From the NCBI GenBank assembly GCA_017473925.1, contig JAFUIY010000091.1, positions 1 through 32,989 on the forward strand: a stretch of 32,989 nt of DNA, read 5' to 3'. This stretch comes from Clostridia bacterium (GTDB lineage: Bacteria > Bacillota > Clostridia > Oscillospirales > Acutalibacteraceae). The position numbers were made by a program, and so were the translations under genes. The notes below the pieces were generated by a model, which ran no database searches, was not told where the DNA came from, and worked only from the letters and a program-made list of their open reading frames with translations. This document shows positions 21,920 to 30,786 of the stretch, one piece after another. Numbering within the stretch: position 1 is the first letter of the stretch; every line of letters starts with the position of its first letter.

Positions 21920-24196
21920 TTATGCTATTGTAAGCTTTTCCATGTTTGCTGCTGCTCTGAGTATTGTTCTTGCATCAGCAGCTGTAACCTTGCCGTTCAT
22001 ATCAGCATCTGCAGCTGAAAGAATATGCTTTTCTGCCTTGTCAAGTCCTGCAGCAAGTCTGAGTGCAAGTCTTGCATCGGCTGCGCTGACCTTACCGTTA
22101 CAGTCAGTATCACCGAGAACAACAACCGTATATTCAAAGATTGTTCTTTCGGAAAGTGTGATTGTTACTGTACAGTTGAGAATGTCACCTGTTGTGAGTG
22201 TGTCATTTCTGCCGAGCTTGTTGCCTTCTGCATCTGTTACGAATGTATCCATGAAGTTGTCATCCTCAAACAGATTGCAGATTGTGCCTGCCTTTGTGCC
22301 TTCATATGCAGGGCTTACAAGCTTGTCTGTCATGTTGAGGCTGTATGTGACATCCTTGCCGATAACCTCGCCTTCTTCAAGGTCTTCAAGCTTCCATACC
22401 TGAGCACCGTAGAAGGGGTTTGCAGTACCGATGTAAAGTCCGTCTTCTGTGGGAGCAAAGGTTCTTGCACCGTAGTTGTATTCATCATTGAAACCGTTGA
22501 GTGTGACACAGTCGAAGTTCTTCATGTCTGATGTTGCATAAAGGTCGAAGCCTGCAGTGTTGTTTACCATGTACTGAGAAATCTCAAGATACATTGAAAG
22601 TCCCTTCATGTCAAAGAGGCTGATAATCTTGTTGAGAAGAGCCTTTGCTTCGCTTGTTTCTTCTGTTTCGGGAAGGTCGTCAATCAGCTCCTGAGCCTCT
22701 GCAACAGATTCGCTGATTGCCTGAGCATCACCCTGAGCAACAGAGTCTGCGATTCCGTCAACAGCTGCCTGAGCTTCTTCACCGCCCTTGATTTTGCCCA
22801 TGATGTTTGAGATTGCAGCAACAACATTCATTACATCGTCAGTGTTGAGAGATGCAAGGAAGCCGTCTGTAATCTGTGTAACATACTTGTACATGGGCTC
22901 AGCGTCGAATGTGCTGATAAAGAGCTTTCCGTCATATTCCTGGAAACGCCAGATATACTCGTTGGAGGTGCCCTCCATGAGCTTGTTGAATTCTGTTACT
23001 TCCGTTACCTTGTCATCTGCATCAACCTCATAGAGCTTCTGAGGATGTGTGATTGAGTAATAGAGGGGAGCAAGGAGCTGTGAGAGCTTCATTGATTCAA
23101 CATTGCCCCTGAGATAGGGAACAAGCTGCTTGATGATAGCTGCAAGTGATTTTGTTGCATAGTCGAATGTACCGACATAGAGCTTGCCGTTGTAAACAAC
23201 GGGAGTTGCAGAGCTTGCTACAGCACCGCCGTAGGGATAGCCTGCTGCTGTGGGAGCCATACCGGGGTAGTAGTCACTGTTCTTGCCGATAACCTCTGTC
23301 CATACCCAGCCGTATTCGTTGGCATTTTCATTTTCGGGGTCTTCAATACCCTTGAACATTACAAAACCGTTTGATGTTGCAATGATTGCATAAAGATAGC
23401 CGTTGTAAGAAATAATATCCCACATGTTGCCGCCTTCACCCTGATAGATGGTGTCCTCGGCATATTCAATGAAGTCCTTATGGTCGGCAACTCTGTTCCA
23501 TTCCTCGCCTTCCATACGGATGATAGCCATTTTTGTGTACTGTGAGCCGTCTTCCTTGACATTGTCTGTGATTCTTGTGTCAAAGCCTGCGAAATAGAGC
23601 TCGTCGTTGTAAACAGCACTTGAACGGAAGGATGCACCTGCACCGCCTGAGAATGCAACTGTTACGTTGTCATCCTTGTCAACTTTTAGGATTCTTGTTG
23701 TGACAGCACCCATTGTGCCGTAGTAAAGGTCGCCCTTGTATTCGACAACATTTCTGTATGCCGCATCAAGATATACATCATACTGCTCAAGATAAGGAGG
23801 CTGATAAATGATTTCTGTTTCAGATGTTTCGGGGTTGAGCTTGAGAATCATGGACTGTCTTTCATCCTTTCTGAAGGGAGGAAGCTCGCCTCTTGTGAGG
23901 ATTGTTTCTACCTCATTGATGATGTCCATGTCAATTCCCGTGCCGAATGTGGAAACGGCAACATTAAGGAAGTTTCTGTTTACACCGATGTAAAGATAGC
24001 CGTCACGGTATGCTGTTGACCATGCATAGCTGTTGATTCTGTTTGCTGCATCGCCGTAAAGCAGACCGTCAGGCTCACCGCTGCCTGTTGTGGGGTTTGA
24101 GATTTTTGTGATTTTGTAGTTATCTGAGTAATAGATGTTTGCTGCTTCATCTGCAGAAGCGGGAATCATTATTGTCAGTATCATGAGCACTGACAA
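21920..24196 (-). CDS. Secreted dockerin protein; signal peptide start out of frame
   Basis: The open frame from TTG 24196 gives 758 residues. The body has short repeated strands such as NGKLYVGTFDYATK, YNDELYFAGFD and EDGLYIGTANPFYGAQVWKL, suggesting a beta-propeller-like extracellular domain. An Ala/Glu-rich helical insert lies near 480-540. The C-terminal 65 residues form a dockerin pair, DTDCNGKVSAADAR and DADMNGKVTAADAR. Function is unknown. TTG 24196 has no ribosome site and would cut the signal peptide. The ATG at 24230 has AAAGGG upstream, but is one base out of frame; losing one T from TTTT or one A from the A6 tract would give a complete signal peptide. This suggests slippage, phase variation or a sequence error. 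Confidence 0.75.
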   Translation of the reverse strand: MSVLMILTIMIPASADEAANIYYSDNYKITKISNPTTGSGEPDGLLYGDAANRINSYAWSTAYRDGYLYIGVNRNFLNVAVSTFGTGIDMDIINEVETILTRGELPPFRKDERQSMILKLNPETSETEIIYQPPYLEQYDVYLDAAYRNVVEYKGDLYYGTMGAVTTRILKVDKDDNVTVAFSGGAGASFRSSAVYNDELYFAGFDTRITDNVKEDGSQYTKMAIIRMEGEEWNRVADHKDFIEYAEDTIYQGEGGNMWDIISYNGYLYAIIATSNGFVMFKGIEDPENENANEYGWVWTEVIGKNSDYYPGMAPTAAGYPYGGAVASSATPVVYNGKLYVGTFDYATKSLAAIIKQLVPYLRGNVESMKLSQLLAPLYYSITHPQKLYEVDADDKVTEVTEFNKLMEGTSNEYIWRFQEYDGKLFISTFDAEPMYKYVTQITDGFLASLNTDDVMNVVAAISNIMGKIKGGEEAQAAVDGIADSVAQGDAQAISESVAEAQELIDDLPETEETSEAKALLNKIISLFDMKGLSMYLEISQYMVNNTAGFDLYATSDMKNFDCVTLNGFNDEYNYGARTFAPTEDGLYIGTANPFYGAQVWKLEDLEEGEVIGKDVTYSLNMTDKLVSPAYEGTKAGTICNLFEDDNFMDTFVTDAEGNKLGRNDTLTTGDILNCTVTITLSERTIFEYTVVVLGDTDCNGKVSAADARLALRLAAGLDKAEKHILSAADADMNGKVTAADARTILRAAANMEKLTIA

Positions 24197-24350
24197 AATA
24201 ATTGATAATGCCTTTTTTGGAAAATTGCATAAAAAAACCCTTTCTTTCGGTTAAAAAACCGTTATTTTATATAAGCATATCATATGTATGTTTGCAAAAT
24301 GTTAACAAAATGTAAATTGTGCAACAGAAAGTGCAAAAATGAACAATATA

Positions 24351-24384
24351 TAATAAAAACCTGCAATATGTTGAATATTGCAGG
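24351..24384 (-). terminator. Terminator of the CotH-family gene
   Basis: A 10-bp stem, CCTGCAATAT / ATATTGCAGG, with a 5-base loop is followed on the minus strand by GTTTTTATTATAT. It lies 25 bases past the stop codon. Confidence 0.85.
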
Positions 24385-24408
24385 CTGAATGTTAACTTTT
24401 TTTTTTGC

Positions 24409-26400
24409 TTATGAGAAAATTGTTTCAAAGAGCTCTTTTATTCTTTCAAAGAAGCTGACGATACTGTCAAGCAGCTTTCTGATAAATGTTTTGTTTTCCC
24501 ACTGTGCATAGAGCACGATATTGTCATTGACCGTGATTGTGTCACCTGCAGCATAGCTGTTGCCCATGCCGTCGGGAGAGTCTGACCAGTGTGAGAATGT
24601 AAGATTCTTATTGTTTGATGCAGGAGCTGCAAGCACTGTTGCAGTGCTGTCTGCAGTGTAGATGACAGTGTCATGAACAAGAGCTTTTCCTGTTGCACCG
24701 ACATCATATTTTACGAAGTATGTGTCGTTGCTGAATGCCTGAGAAATAACGGGATATCTTGCATCTGCATAGGTAGAGACGATATTGACCTGACCGTTGT
24801 AATGGTTTTCTATATCTGCAAGATTTGTTGTGCCGAAATTGTTCCAGCGTACGGCATTCATGATTGCAGAGGCAGTCAGTTCAGCTCTTTCAGTTTCAAT
24901 CTGAGCTCTGAAGGTGGGATAATAGGGGACAAATTTCTCTGCCCATATCTGTTCAACCTTTTCCTGGAAATCATTGTGTGTGAAAGCCTGTGCAAGGAGT
25001 GATTTCCTGTTTTCGGCGTGGTTGCCGATAAAGCATGTCTGCACATAAAGGAGATTCGGGTCTGCCACATTGGGGACATGGTTTATAAGGTCATTCGGCT
25101 GTGCATGACCGAGACCGAGGTCAAAGTCCCAGCCGGGACCGCATGTGAGCTTTCCTCCAACATCCTTGTGAAGATAGAAGCTTGAGCTGCAGCCGTCAAA
25201 GTTGGCTGTGAATTCAAGAATCACATACATTGCTGCAAGGGAATCAACATCGATGTATTCTGAATAATGCTTTCCCTGTGAGTTGTAGCCTGTGGGGGAA
25301 TAGAGAGCATCCTCAAAAGCCTGATAGTAGTTGCTGATGTAGGTTACCTGAGCTCTTGAAGCGTATTCGGGAGTCTTGACAACAATTGCCTGACCGATAT
25401 CGGTGATAAAGCCCGAAACTTCGTTTACATAACGGTAGATTTTCTCTGTTTCAAGGAGATATCCGCCCGAAATATTTGCAGGATTGTAGGGGATGTTTGC
25501 ATATTTGATTGAGCCGAATTCCCTTGAATTCTGTTTTCCTCCGAGGGGGTATTCGTCAAGGTCCTTTTCGTTGACATCCTCTGTTTCGCCCTCAAGGTCA
25601 TGTATATCAACACGGTTTTCGCCGATGTCAACCTTTTCAGTAATCATATAAAGACCTGCATATTCACCGTTGAGGTAAAGATGCACATTGTAGCTGTCCG
25701 TTGTAAAGGGGATACCCATCGCACGGGCAAGGTCGTAGCAGAGAGAATTCTTGATAAGTGAATTATCACTGGGGTTTGAGAGCATACACCAGCTTTTGTG
25801 CTTGCCCATTCCGAAAAGGTCAGCCTTTTCGTCAAGCTTGATGTTATAGGGCTTCTTGTCTGAAAGCCATGTGGAGTTGCCTCTTCCCTTTATATAGTCA
25901 AGTACACCGTTGTACTGCTCGTTTCCGTCCTTGTCGAGAATCAGGATGTTACCCGGCTCCTTGTGCTCTTTATCGGCATGTACGGAAGCCATGTTGCCCG
26001 ACTCTGTGTTGATGTATACCGTGCCTGTGTTGTCGGCTGTAAGGACCTTGAGATTGTAGCTTGCGTCGCCGCAGGTAAGGACAAACCTTTCACCCTGAGC
26101 AAAAACAGCTGTCTTTTCTCCGTTGATGAGCTTTTCGCCGTTGCACATTACATCAGCGGTAGCATTGAAACGGACCGTCAGTGAAGCCCTGTCGGCACCT
26201 GTGGGCAGGAAAAGGTAATAGTTACCGTCGTAGGAATGAAACCATCTGACAGCACCGAGATCCATGGCAGACTGTGCAGATGCAGTGTCAACTGCAAAGG
26301 TGCTGATAGTGTCACCTGCTGCTCCTGCAAAAATGCCCATAGCAACTGTCAGAACGGAAATAATCACAATTGTCATGAAAACTTTCAATGTTTTTTTCAT
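24409..26400 (-). CDS. Secreted CotH-family protein with bacterial repeat
   Basis: The product has 663 residues: a signal peptide (KKTLKVFMTIVIISVLTVAMG), then the CotH kinase-like domain with GRGNSTW (172-178), KKPYNIKLDEKADLFGMGKHK, SLIKNSLCYDLARAMG, YLNGEYAGLYMITEKVD and FDGCSSSFYLHKD followed by GPGWDFDLGLGHA. Atypical protein kinase activity is known for spore CotH; it has not been shown for this exported type. A listeria/Bacteroides-type repeat (KNLTFSHWSDSPDG...ITVNDNIVLYAQWE) and a short amphipathic C-terminal helix end the protein. ATG 26400 is chosen because GGAG lies 8 bases upstream. No dockerin is present, unlike some CotH proteins in ruminococci. Confidence 0.9.
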   Translation of the reverse strand: MKKTLKVFMTIVIISVLTVAMGIFAGAAGDTISTFAVDTASAQSAMDLGAVRWFHSYDGNYYLFLPTGADRASLTVRFNATADVMCNGEKLINGEKTAVFAQGERFVLTCGDASYNLKVLTADNTGTVYINTESGNMASVHADKEHKEPGNILILDKDGNEQYNGVLDYIKGRGNSTWLSDKKPYNIKLDEKADLFGMGKHKSWCMLSNPSDNSLIKNSLCYDLARAMGIPFTTDSYNVHLYLNGEYAGLYMITEKVDIGENRVDIHDLEGETEDVNEKDLDEYPLGGKQNSREFGSIKYANIPYNPANISGGYLLETEKIYRYVNEVSGFITDIGQAIVVKTPEYASRAQVTYISNYYQAFEDALYSPTGYNSQGKHYSEYIDVDSLAAMYVILEFTANFDGCSSSFYLHKDVGGKLTCGPGWDFDLGLGHAQPNDLINHVPNVADPNLLYVQTCFIGNHAENRKSLLAQAFTHNDFQEKVEQIWAEKFVPYYPTFRAQIETERAELTASAIMNAVRWNNFGTTNLADIENHYNGQVNIVSTYADARYPVISQAFSNDTYFVKYDVGATGKALVHDTVIYTADSTATVLAAPASNNKNLTFSHWSDSPDGMGNSYAAGDTITVNDNIVLYAQWENKTFIRKLLDSIVSFFERIKELFETIFS

Positions 26401-26500
26401 TTTTACAACTCCATTCAATGTTTATTTTGTACATTATAACATAAAGTGCATGCTGAATTCAATAGTTATCACAGAAACAGTATGTTTATATATATTTTTC

Positions 26501-26529
26501 TTGACTTTTTATAAAAAAAAATATATTAT
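26501..26529 (+). promoter_or_regulatory. Promoter of the membrane-anchored protein gene
   Basis: TTGACT (26501-26506), a 17-base spacer and TATTAT (26524-26529), about 50 bases before the ATG at 26578. A TATAAT box on the opposite strand in the same gap serves the divergent CotH gene. Confidence 0.6.
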
Positions 26530-26577
26530 TATTGTGTATACGAATGCACTGTTTATTATAACAGCGGAGGAAAGATT

Positions 26578-28449
26578 ATGAAAATGAAAAAACTGATTGC
26601 CGTATTTATGACGGTTGTCATGTTGTTTACAGTCATGTCATGCGCACTTCATGCAGCAGCACTTGTCATGTGTGAAACGCAGTATATGTATGACACTGCA
26701 AATCCCTCATGGCTCAAGGACCTTATTGTAAAGGAGAATATGTCTTCTGTTGACGGTCTTTCTCAGCGTAATGACCTTATTCCCAAGGCGGCATACCCTT
26801 ACCGTGAAACGGCAGAATCCTTCAAGGAGGAGGTTTCCTATTATCAGGTGCTTTATACACTTGATGAGGATATGGCAGATGCAGCTTACATATATATGCT
26901 TGAGATAGCAAAGGCATTTGCAGGCAATACAACATCATCATATTCCGATGAATTCATACGCTCATATCTTGAAAGTCTCGGAATTGTCTATCCCGAAGAG
27001 GGTGCAGACGACAGCGAAACAAAGATTGTTGCAAGAGCACTGTTTTCGATTGTTACAACCGATTCCGATTATAAGGTAAAGAGAGGTACGGGGCTTTACG
27101 AGGCATTCACAGATTATGTTTCGGTCATTCTCGGCGTGAATGTCAGCTCGGTTATCAAATTTGACAAGGACTCAAAGCTTACAGACCTCAGTGAATATGT
27201 TGTTGCCGCATGTAAATATCTTCTTTATAATGCAGGCTACAATGTCAGCAAGGATACATCCGACGAAGAGGTTTTCAGACTTATTGCAATCATGACAATC
27301 AGGTCTCAGGGCATATCAATCGATTCAGGCTCTGCAACCTTTGAGGAAATCAAGAACAAATACCTTTGTGCAATGATGTGCAAGGTCTATGATGTTTCAA
27401 TTGATACCGATGCTTTCGGCAGGGCAGTTGAGAAGAACAATCTTCCGTTCTACATGCTTCAGCTCATAGGTAAGGAGAACGGCCTGACCGTCAGGGATTC
27501 TCTTACATATGAACAGGCATTTGACCTTGTATGTGAAAAGACAGAGTATTTCAACCTTGAAGAAGGTGAGTTTTACGCAGATATATATGAATATGATGTA
27601 AAGCTCAGCTACAAACGCAGTAAAATCTGGCTTTATCCCCAGACTCTCGGCACAACAGATGAATCTGCCGGCACAAAGGTGAATGTGCTCATTGACGGCA
27701 AGGATGTCAGAGAAAACTATTATGTCGATGTTGAGATTACAGCTGACAAAGAAGTTATTCCCCTTGTTATAACCGTTGAATACACCGACAGCACGGGAAA
27801 AAAGACTTCATCTTCCTATAAAATCAATGTGTATCAGGGTACTCAGGAGCCTGTTGCAGGCGGTACAATTTCCGATGCACTTTCAGGCGTAAAGGATGTT
27901 GTTGAAGATGTGCTTGAGGAAATCGGTCTTGATTCCTCAATTGCTGACATCATCGCAAACATTCCCTTTGAGCTTCCCACAAGACTTCTCAATCTTACAT
28001 CGCTCATTATTCCCTCATTTGATAAGCTGCAGCTGGGTTCAGGCTTCCTTGCACAGCTTTTCGGCTATTCAAAGGAGGATGACTCAAATGTCAACAACGG
28101 TACTATCGGCGGTGTCGGAGGTCTTGATTCTTTCAATTCTTCACAGAATTCAACACAGAGCATGAACTTCGGCACAATCAATCCCGGAAATCTGCAGTTC
28201 AACAATCAGAATACGCCTCCTGTCATTACTCCCGCTGATTCAATTGTTATCCCCGATGTTCAGAATCCCGCAGGCACTCCCCAGATACAGGATGAAGGAA
28301 ACTGGTTTGAGGAGCTTATGGCTGACAGAAATGCAGTGCTTATCATTGTTATTATCCTGGTGCTTACATTCGGCGTGTGCTTTACGCTGTTTATAATGAT
28401 TTTCAATGAGAAATCAGCAAGGGATAAGCTGAAAAAACGAAGAAAATAA
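26578..28449 (+). CDS. Membrane-anchored extracellular protein, cadherin-like sandwich
   Basis: I do not recognise a named family for the whole 623-residue protein. It starts with a signal peptide (KLIAVFMTVVMLFTVMSC; VMSC could be a lipobox). A large, mostly helical region follows to about 330. Next is a segment resembling the bacterial cadherin-like beta-sandwich (KVNVLIDGKDVRENYYVDVE ... YKINVY, about 350-425). Then comes an Asn/Gln/Ser-rich low-complexity linker (about 500-580), one membrane helix (about 586-610) and a basic cytoplasmic tail ending KKRRK. This is a type I membrane topology. It lies 64 bases ahead of the response regulator with no strong terminator, so it may belong to that regulon. 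GGAGG lies 7 bases before the ATG. Confidence 0.75.
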   Translation: MKMKKLIAVFMTVVMLFTVMSCALHAAALVMCETQYMYDTANPSWLKDLIVKENMSSVDGLSQRNDLIPKAAYPYRETAESFKEEVSYYQVLYTLDEDMADAAYIYMLEIAKAFAGNTTSSYSDEFIRSYLESLGIVYPEEGADDSETKIVARALFSIVTTDSDYKVKRGTGLYEAFTDYVSVILGVNVSSVIKFDKDSKLTDLSEYVVAACKYLLYNAGYNVSKDTSDEEVFRLIAIMTIRSQGISIDSGSATFEEIKNKYLCAMMCKVYDVSIDTDAFGRAVEKNNLPFYMLQLIGKENGLTVRDSLTYEQAFDLVCEKTEYFNLEEGEFYADIYEYDVKLSYKRSKIWLYPQTLGTTDESAGTKVNVLIDGKDVRENYYVDVEITADKEVIPLVITVEYTDSTGKKTSSSYKINVYQGTQEPVAGGTISDALSGVKDVVEDVLEEIGLDSSIADIIANIPFELPTRLLNLTSLIIPSFDKLQLGSGFLAQLFGYSKEDDSNVNNGTIGGVGGLDSFNSSQNSTQSMNFGTINPGNLQFNNQNTPPVITPADSIVIPDVQNPAGTPQIQDEGNWFEELMADRNAVLIIVIILVLTFGVCFTLFIMIFNEKSARDKLKKRRK

Positions 28450-28513
28450 TTTTTTATTATAAAATAATCTGACGGCTGAAGATATTCAGACCGTATAAAC
28501 GGAGAGGATTAAA

Positions 28514-29203
28514 ATGGCAAATGAAAAAATCATGATTGTTGACGATGATGTCAATATCTGCGAGCTTGTGAGACTTTATCTTGAAAAAGAAAAGTATTCC
28601 GTTGTTATCGTCAATGACGGTCTTGAGGCTGTCAGCACCTTTGCTGAAGTGAAGCCCGACCTTGTTGTGCTTGATATTATGCTTCCCGGTCTTGACGGCT
28701 GGCAGGTGTGCAGAAAAATCCGCAGCTCATCAAATGTGCCCATCATCATGCTTTCTGCAAAGGGTGAAACATTTGACAAGGTGCTCGGTCTTGAGCTCGG
28801 TGCTGATGACTATGTTGTCAAGCCCTTTGAAACAAAGGAAGTGCTTGCAAGAATCAAGGCTGTTCTCAGAAGAACGGCAACCTCTGCAGCAGAGCAGACC
28901 AAGGAAGTTCATTTTGACAAGCTTTCAATCAATCTTACAAATTATGAGCTTAAGGTCAACGGAACACAGGTTGACACTCCTCCCAAAGAGCTTGAGCTTA
29001 TTTTCCACCTTGCAAGCAACCCCAACAGAGTTTTCACAAGAGACCAGCTTCTTGACGAGGTATGGGGCTTTGACTATTACGGCGACTCAAGAACGGTTGA
29101 CGTTCATGTCAAGAGACTTCGTGAAAAGCTTGAAGGCGTTTCCGACAAATGGGAGCTCAAGACTGTCTGGAGTGTAGGCTACAAGTTTGAAACCAAGGAC
29201 TGA
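28514..29203 (+). CDS. OmpR/PhoB-family response regulator
   Basis: The product has 229 residues: an N-terminal receiver with the acidic pocket IVDDDV, phospho-acceptor Asp54 in VVLDIMLPGLDGWQ, Thr/Ser in IIMLSAKGE and Lys in DYVVKPFE, then a C-terminal winged-helix DNA-binding domain ending RTVDVHVKRLREKLE ... VWSVGYKFE. It acts as a phosphorylation-controlled transcription factor. The partner kinase starts 1 base after its stop. Targets are unknown; the flanking surface protein and HtrA protease are natural candidates. Confidence 0.95.
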   Translation: MANEKIMIVDDDVNICELVRLYLEKEKYSVVIVNDGLEAVSTFAEVKPDLVVLDIMLPGLDGWQVCRKIRSSSNVPIIMLSAKGETFDKVLGLELGADDYVVKPFETKEVLARIKAVLRRTATSAAEQTKEVHFDKLSINLTNYELKVNGTQVDTPPKELELIFHLASNPNRVFTRDQLLDEVWGFDYYGDSRTVDVHVKRLREKLEGVSDKWELKTVWSVGYKFETKD

Positions 29204-29204
29204 T

Positions 29205-30716
29205 ATGTCTGACAGAAAGAATAAGAGCAGACGCCGTGTCAGTCTGTTCGTGAACTATGTTGCATTCTTTGTTACTGTTGAAATAATCTGTCTTCTGGCA
29301 TTCGGCGGTGTTCTGTTCTACTTTGTCTCATACACATGGGAGGATGAGCAGAAACAGAAGCTGTTTGATTACACAGACAATATTGCTGACGTATATGAAG
29401 AATTTCTCGCATCTGCATCCTCAGGAAACGATGTCTCATTTTCGGGACTGTGTTATGCCGTTTCCAGTGTGACGGATGCCGCACAGGCAGATATTTTCAT
29501 TGCAAACCTTGACGGTGAGATTATATTCTGCAGTGATATGGCAAACACTCAGGACGAATTCACGGGCGTCATAACCTGCGAAAAGCATTCAGAAGTACAT
29601 ATTCCCGGTGAAGTTTACACGGGAATTCTTGTTGACGGAATGATGGCGACAAGAAGCGACCTCGGCGGTATTTATTCCGAGGAGGTTTTTGTTGCCGCAA
29701 GCGTTGCAAAGCGTATTCATGCCTCCGAAGCAGAGGGCATTGTTTTTGCCGTGCAGAGCCTTGATACAGGTCTTATGCCCTATAAGGCGGAATTCCTGCA
29801 GATATTCATCCTTGTCGGTATTGCATTCGTTATTGTCACAAGCCTTCTTATTTATATTTCAACTTATACTATAACACGTCCCTTAAGGGATATGTCAGAA
29901 GCCACAAAGCAGTATTCAAAGGGTGATTTCTCTTACAGAATACAGCGTAATAAAAGAAACACCGTCAGGGAATTTGACGAGCTTTCCGCTGCGATAAATT
30001 CCATGGCTGACAGCCTTGAAAAGCTCGAGAATTCAAGAAGTGAATTTGTTGCAAATGTGTCCCATGAGCTTAAAACACCCATGACCACAATCGGCGGCTT
30101 CATTGACGGTATTCTTGACGGTACAATTGATGAAAAAAACAGGAATCATTATCTGGGAATTGTATCAGATGAGGTAAAAAGACTTTCACGGCTTGTTGTT
30201 TCCATGCTCAATATGTCAAAGATGGAAGCAGGGGAGCTTCGCATAAAACCCGAAAAATTTAACCTTACAGGGCAGATTATCGGTATTTTTATGTCATTTG
30301 AGCAGAAAATAGATGATAAGAAAATTAATATCAGAGGTCTTGACAGCCTTTCAAATATCTATATAGAAGCCGACTCCGATATGATAAGTCAGGTGTTCTA
30401 TAATCTTATTGACAATGCAGTCAAGTTTACTCCCGAAAACGGCGATATCTCAGCATTCATGACAACAGAAGATGAGTATGTGACCGTCACTGTCCGTAAT
30501 ACGGGCAAGGGAATTGCACCCGAAGACCTTGAGCATGTATTTGAGCGTTTTTATAAGGGTGACAAGTCGAGGAGCCTTGATGCGAAAAGTGCAGGTCTCG
30601 GTCTGTTCATTGTCAGGAATATTGTCAATCTTCACGGCGGTGAAATTACCGCAGACAGCGTATACGGTAAGTATACTCAGTTTACCGTTAAATTAAAAAT
30701 CAGACTTATCGGCTGA
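29205..30716 (+). CDS. Membrane sensor histidine kinase
   Basis: The product has 503 residues: a short basic N-terminus, TM1 (about 13-42), an extracellular sensor domain of about 150 residues, TM2 (about 197-222), a HAMP linker (RPLRDMSEATKQYSKGDFS), a HisKA domain with His287 in VSHELKTPMTTIGGF, and a HATPase domain with the N box (LIDNAVKFTPENG), G1 (NTGKGIAPEDLEHVFERFYKG) and G2 (GLGLFIVRNIV). It phosphorylates the preceding response regulator. The ATG at 29205 has AAGGA 5 bases upstream, inside the end of the regulator gene; a longer in-frame start at 29187 would overlap that gene further. The signal sensed is not readable from sequence. Confidence 0.95.
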   Translation: MSDRKNKSRRRVSLFVNYVAFFVTVEIICLLAFGGVLFYFVSYTWEDEQKQKLFDYTDNIADVYEEFLASASSGNDVSFSGLCYAVSSVTDAAQADIFIANLDGEIIFCSDMANTQDEFTGVITCEKHSEVHIPGEVYTGILVDGMMATRSDLGGIYSEEVFVAASVAKRIHASEAEGIVFAVQSLDTGLMPYKAEFLQIFILVGIAFVIVTSLLIYISTYTITRPLRDMSEATKQYSKGDFSYRIQRNKRNTVREFDELSAAINSMADSLEKLENSRSEFVANVSHELKTPMTTIGGFIDGILDGTIDEKNRNHYLGIVSDEVKRLSRLVVSMLNMSKMEAGELRIKPEKFNLTGQIIGIFMSFEQKIDDKKINIRGLDSLSNIYIEADSDMISQVFYNLIDNAVKFTPENGDISAFMTTEDEYVTVTVRNTGKGIAPEDLEHVFERFYKGDKSRSLDAKSAGLGLFIVRNIVNLHGGEITADSVYGKYTQFTVKLKIRLIG

Positions 30717-30786
30717 TTTTAAAGCCTCATTTCAGTTTTTTGCTGTTAAATTACAGTATCTTAAATATCCCGTTGGAGGAAACAAA

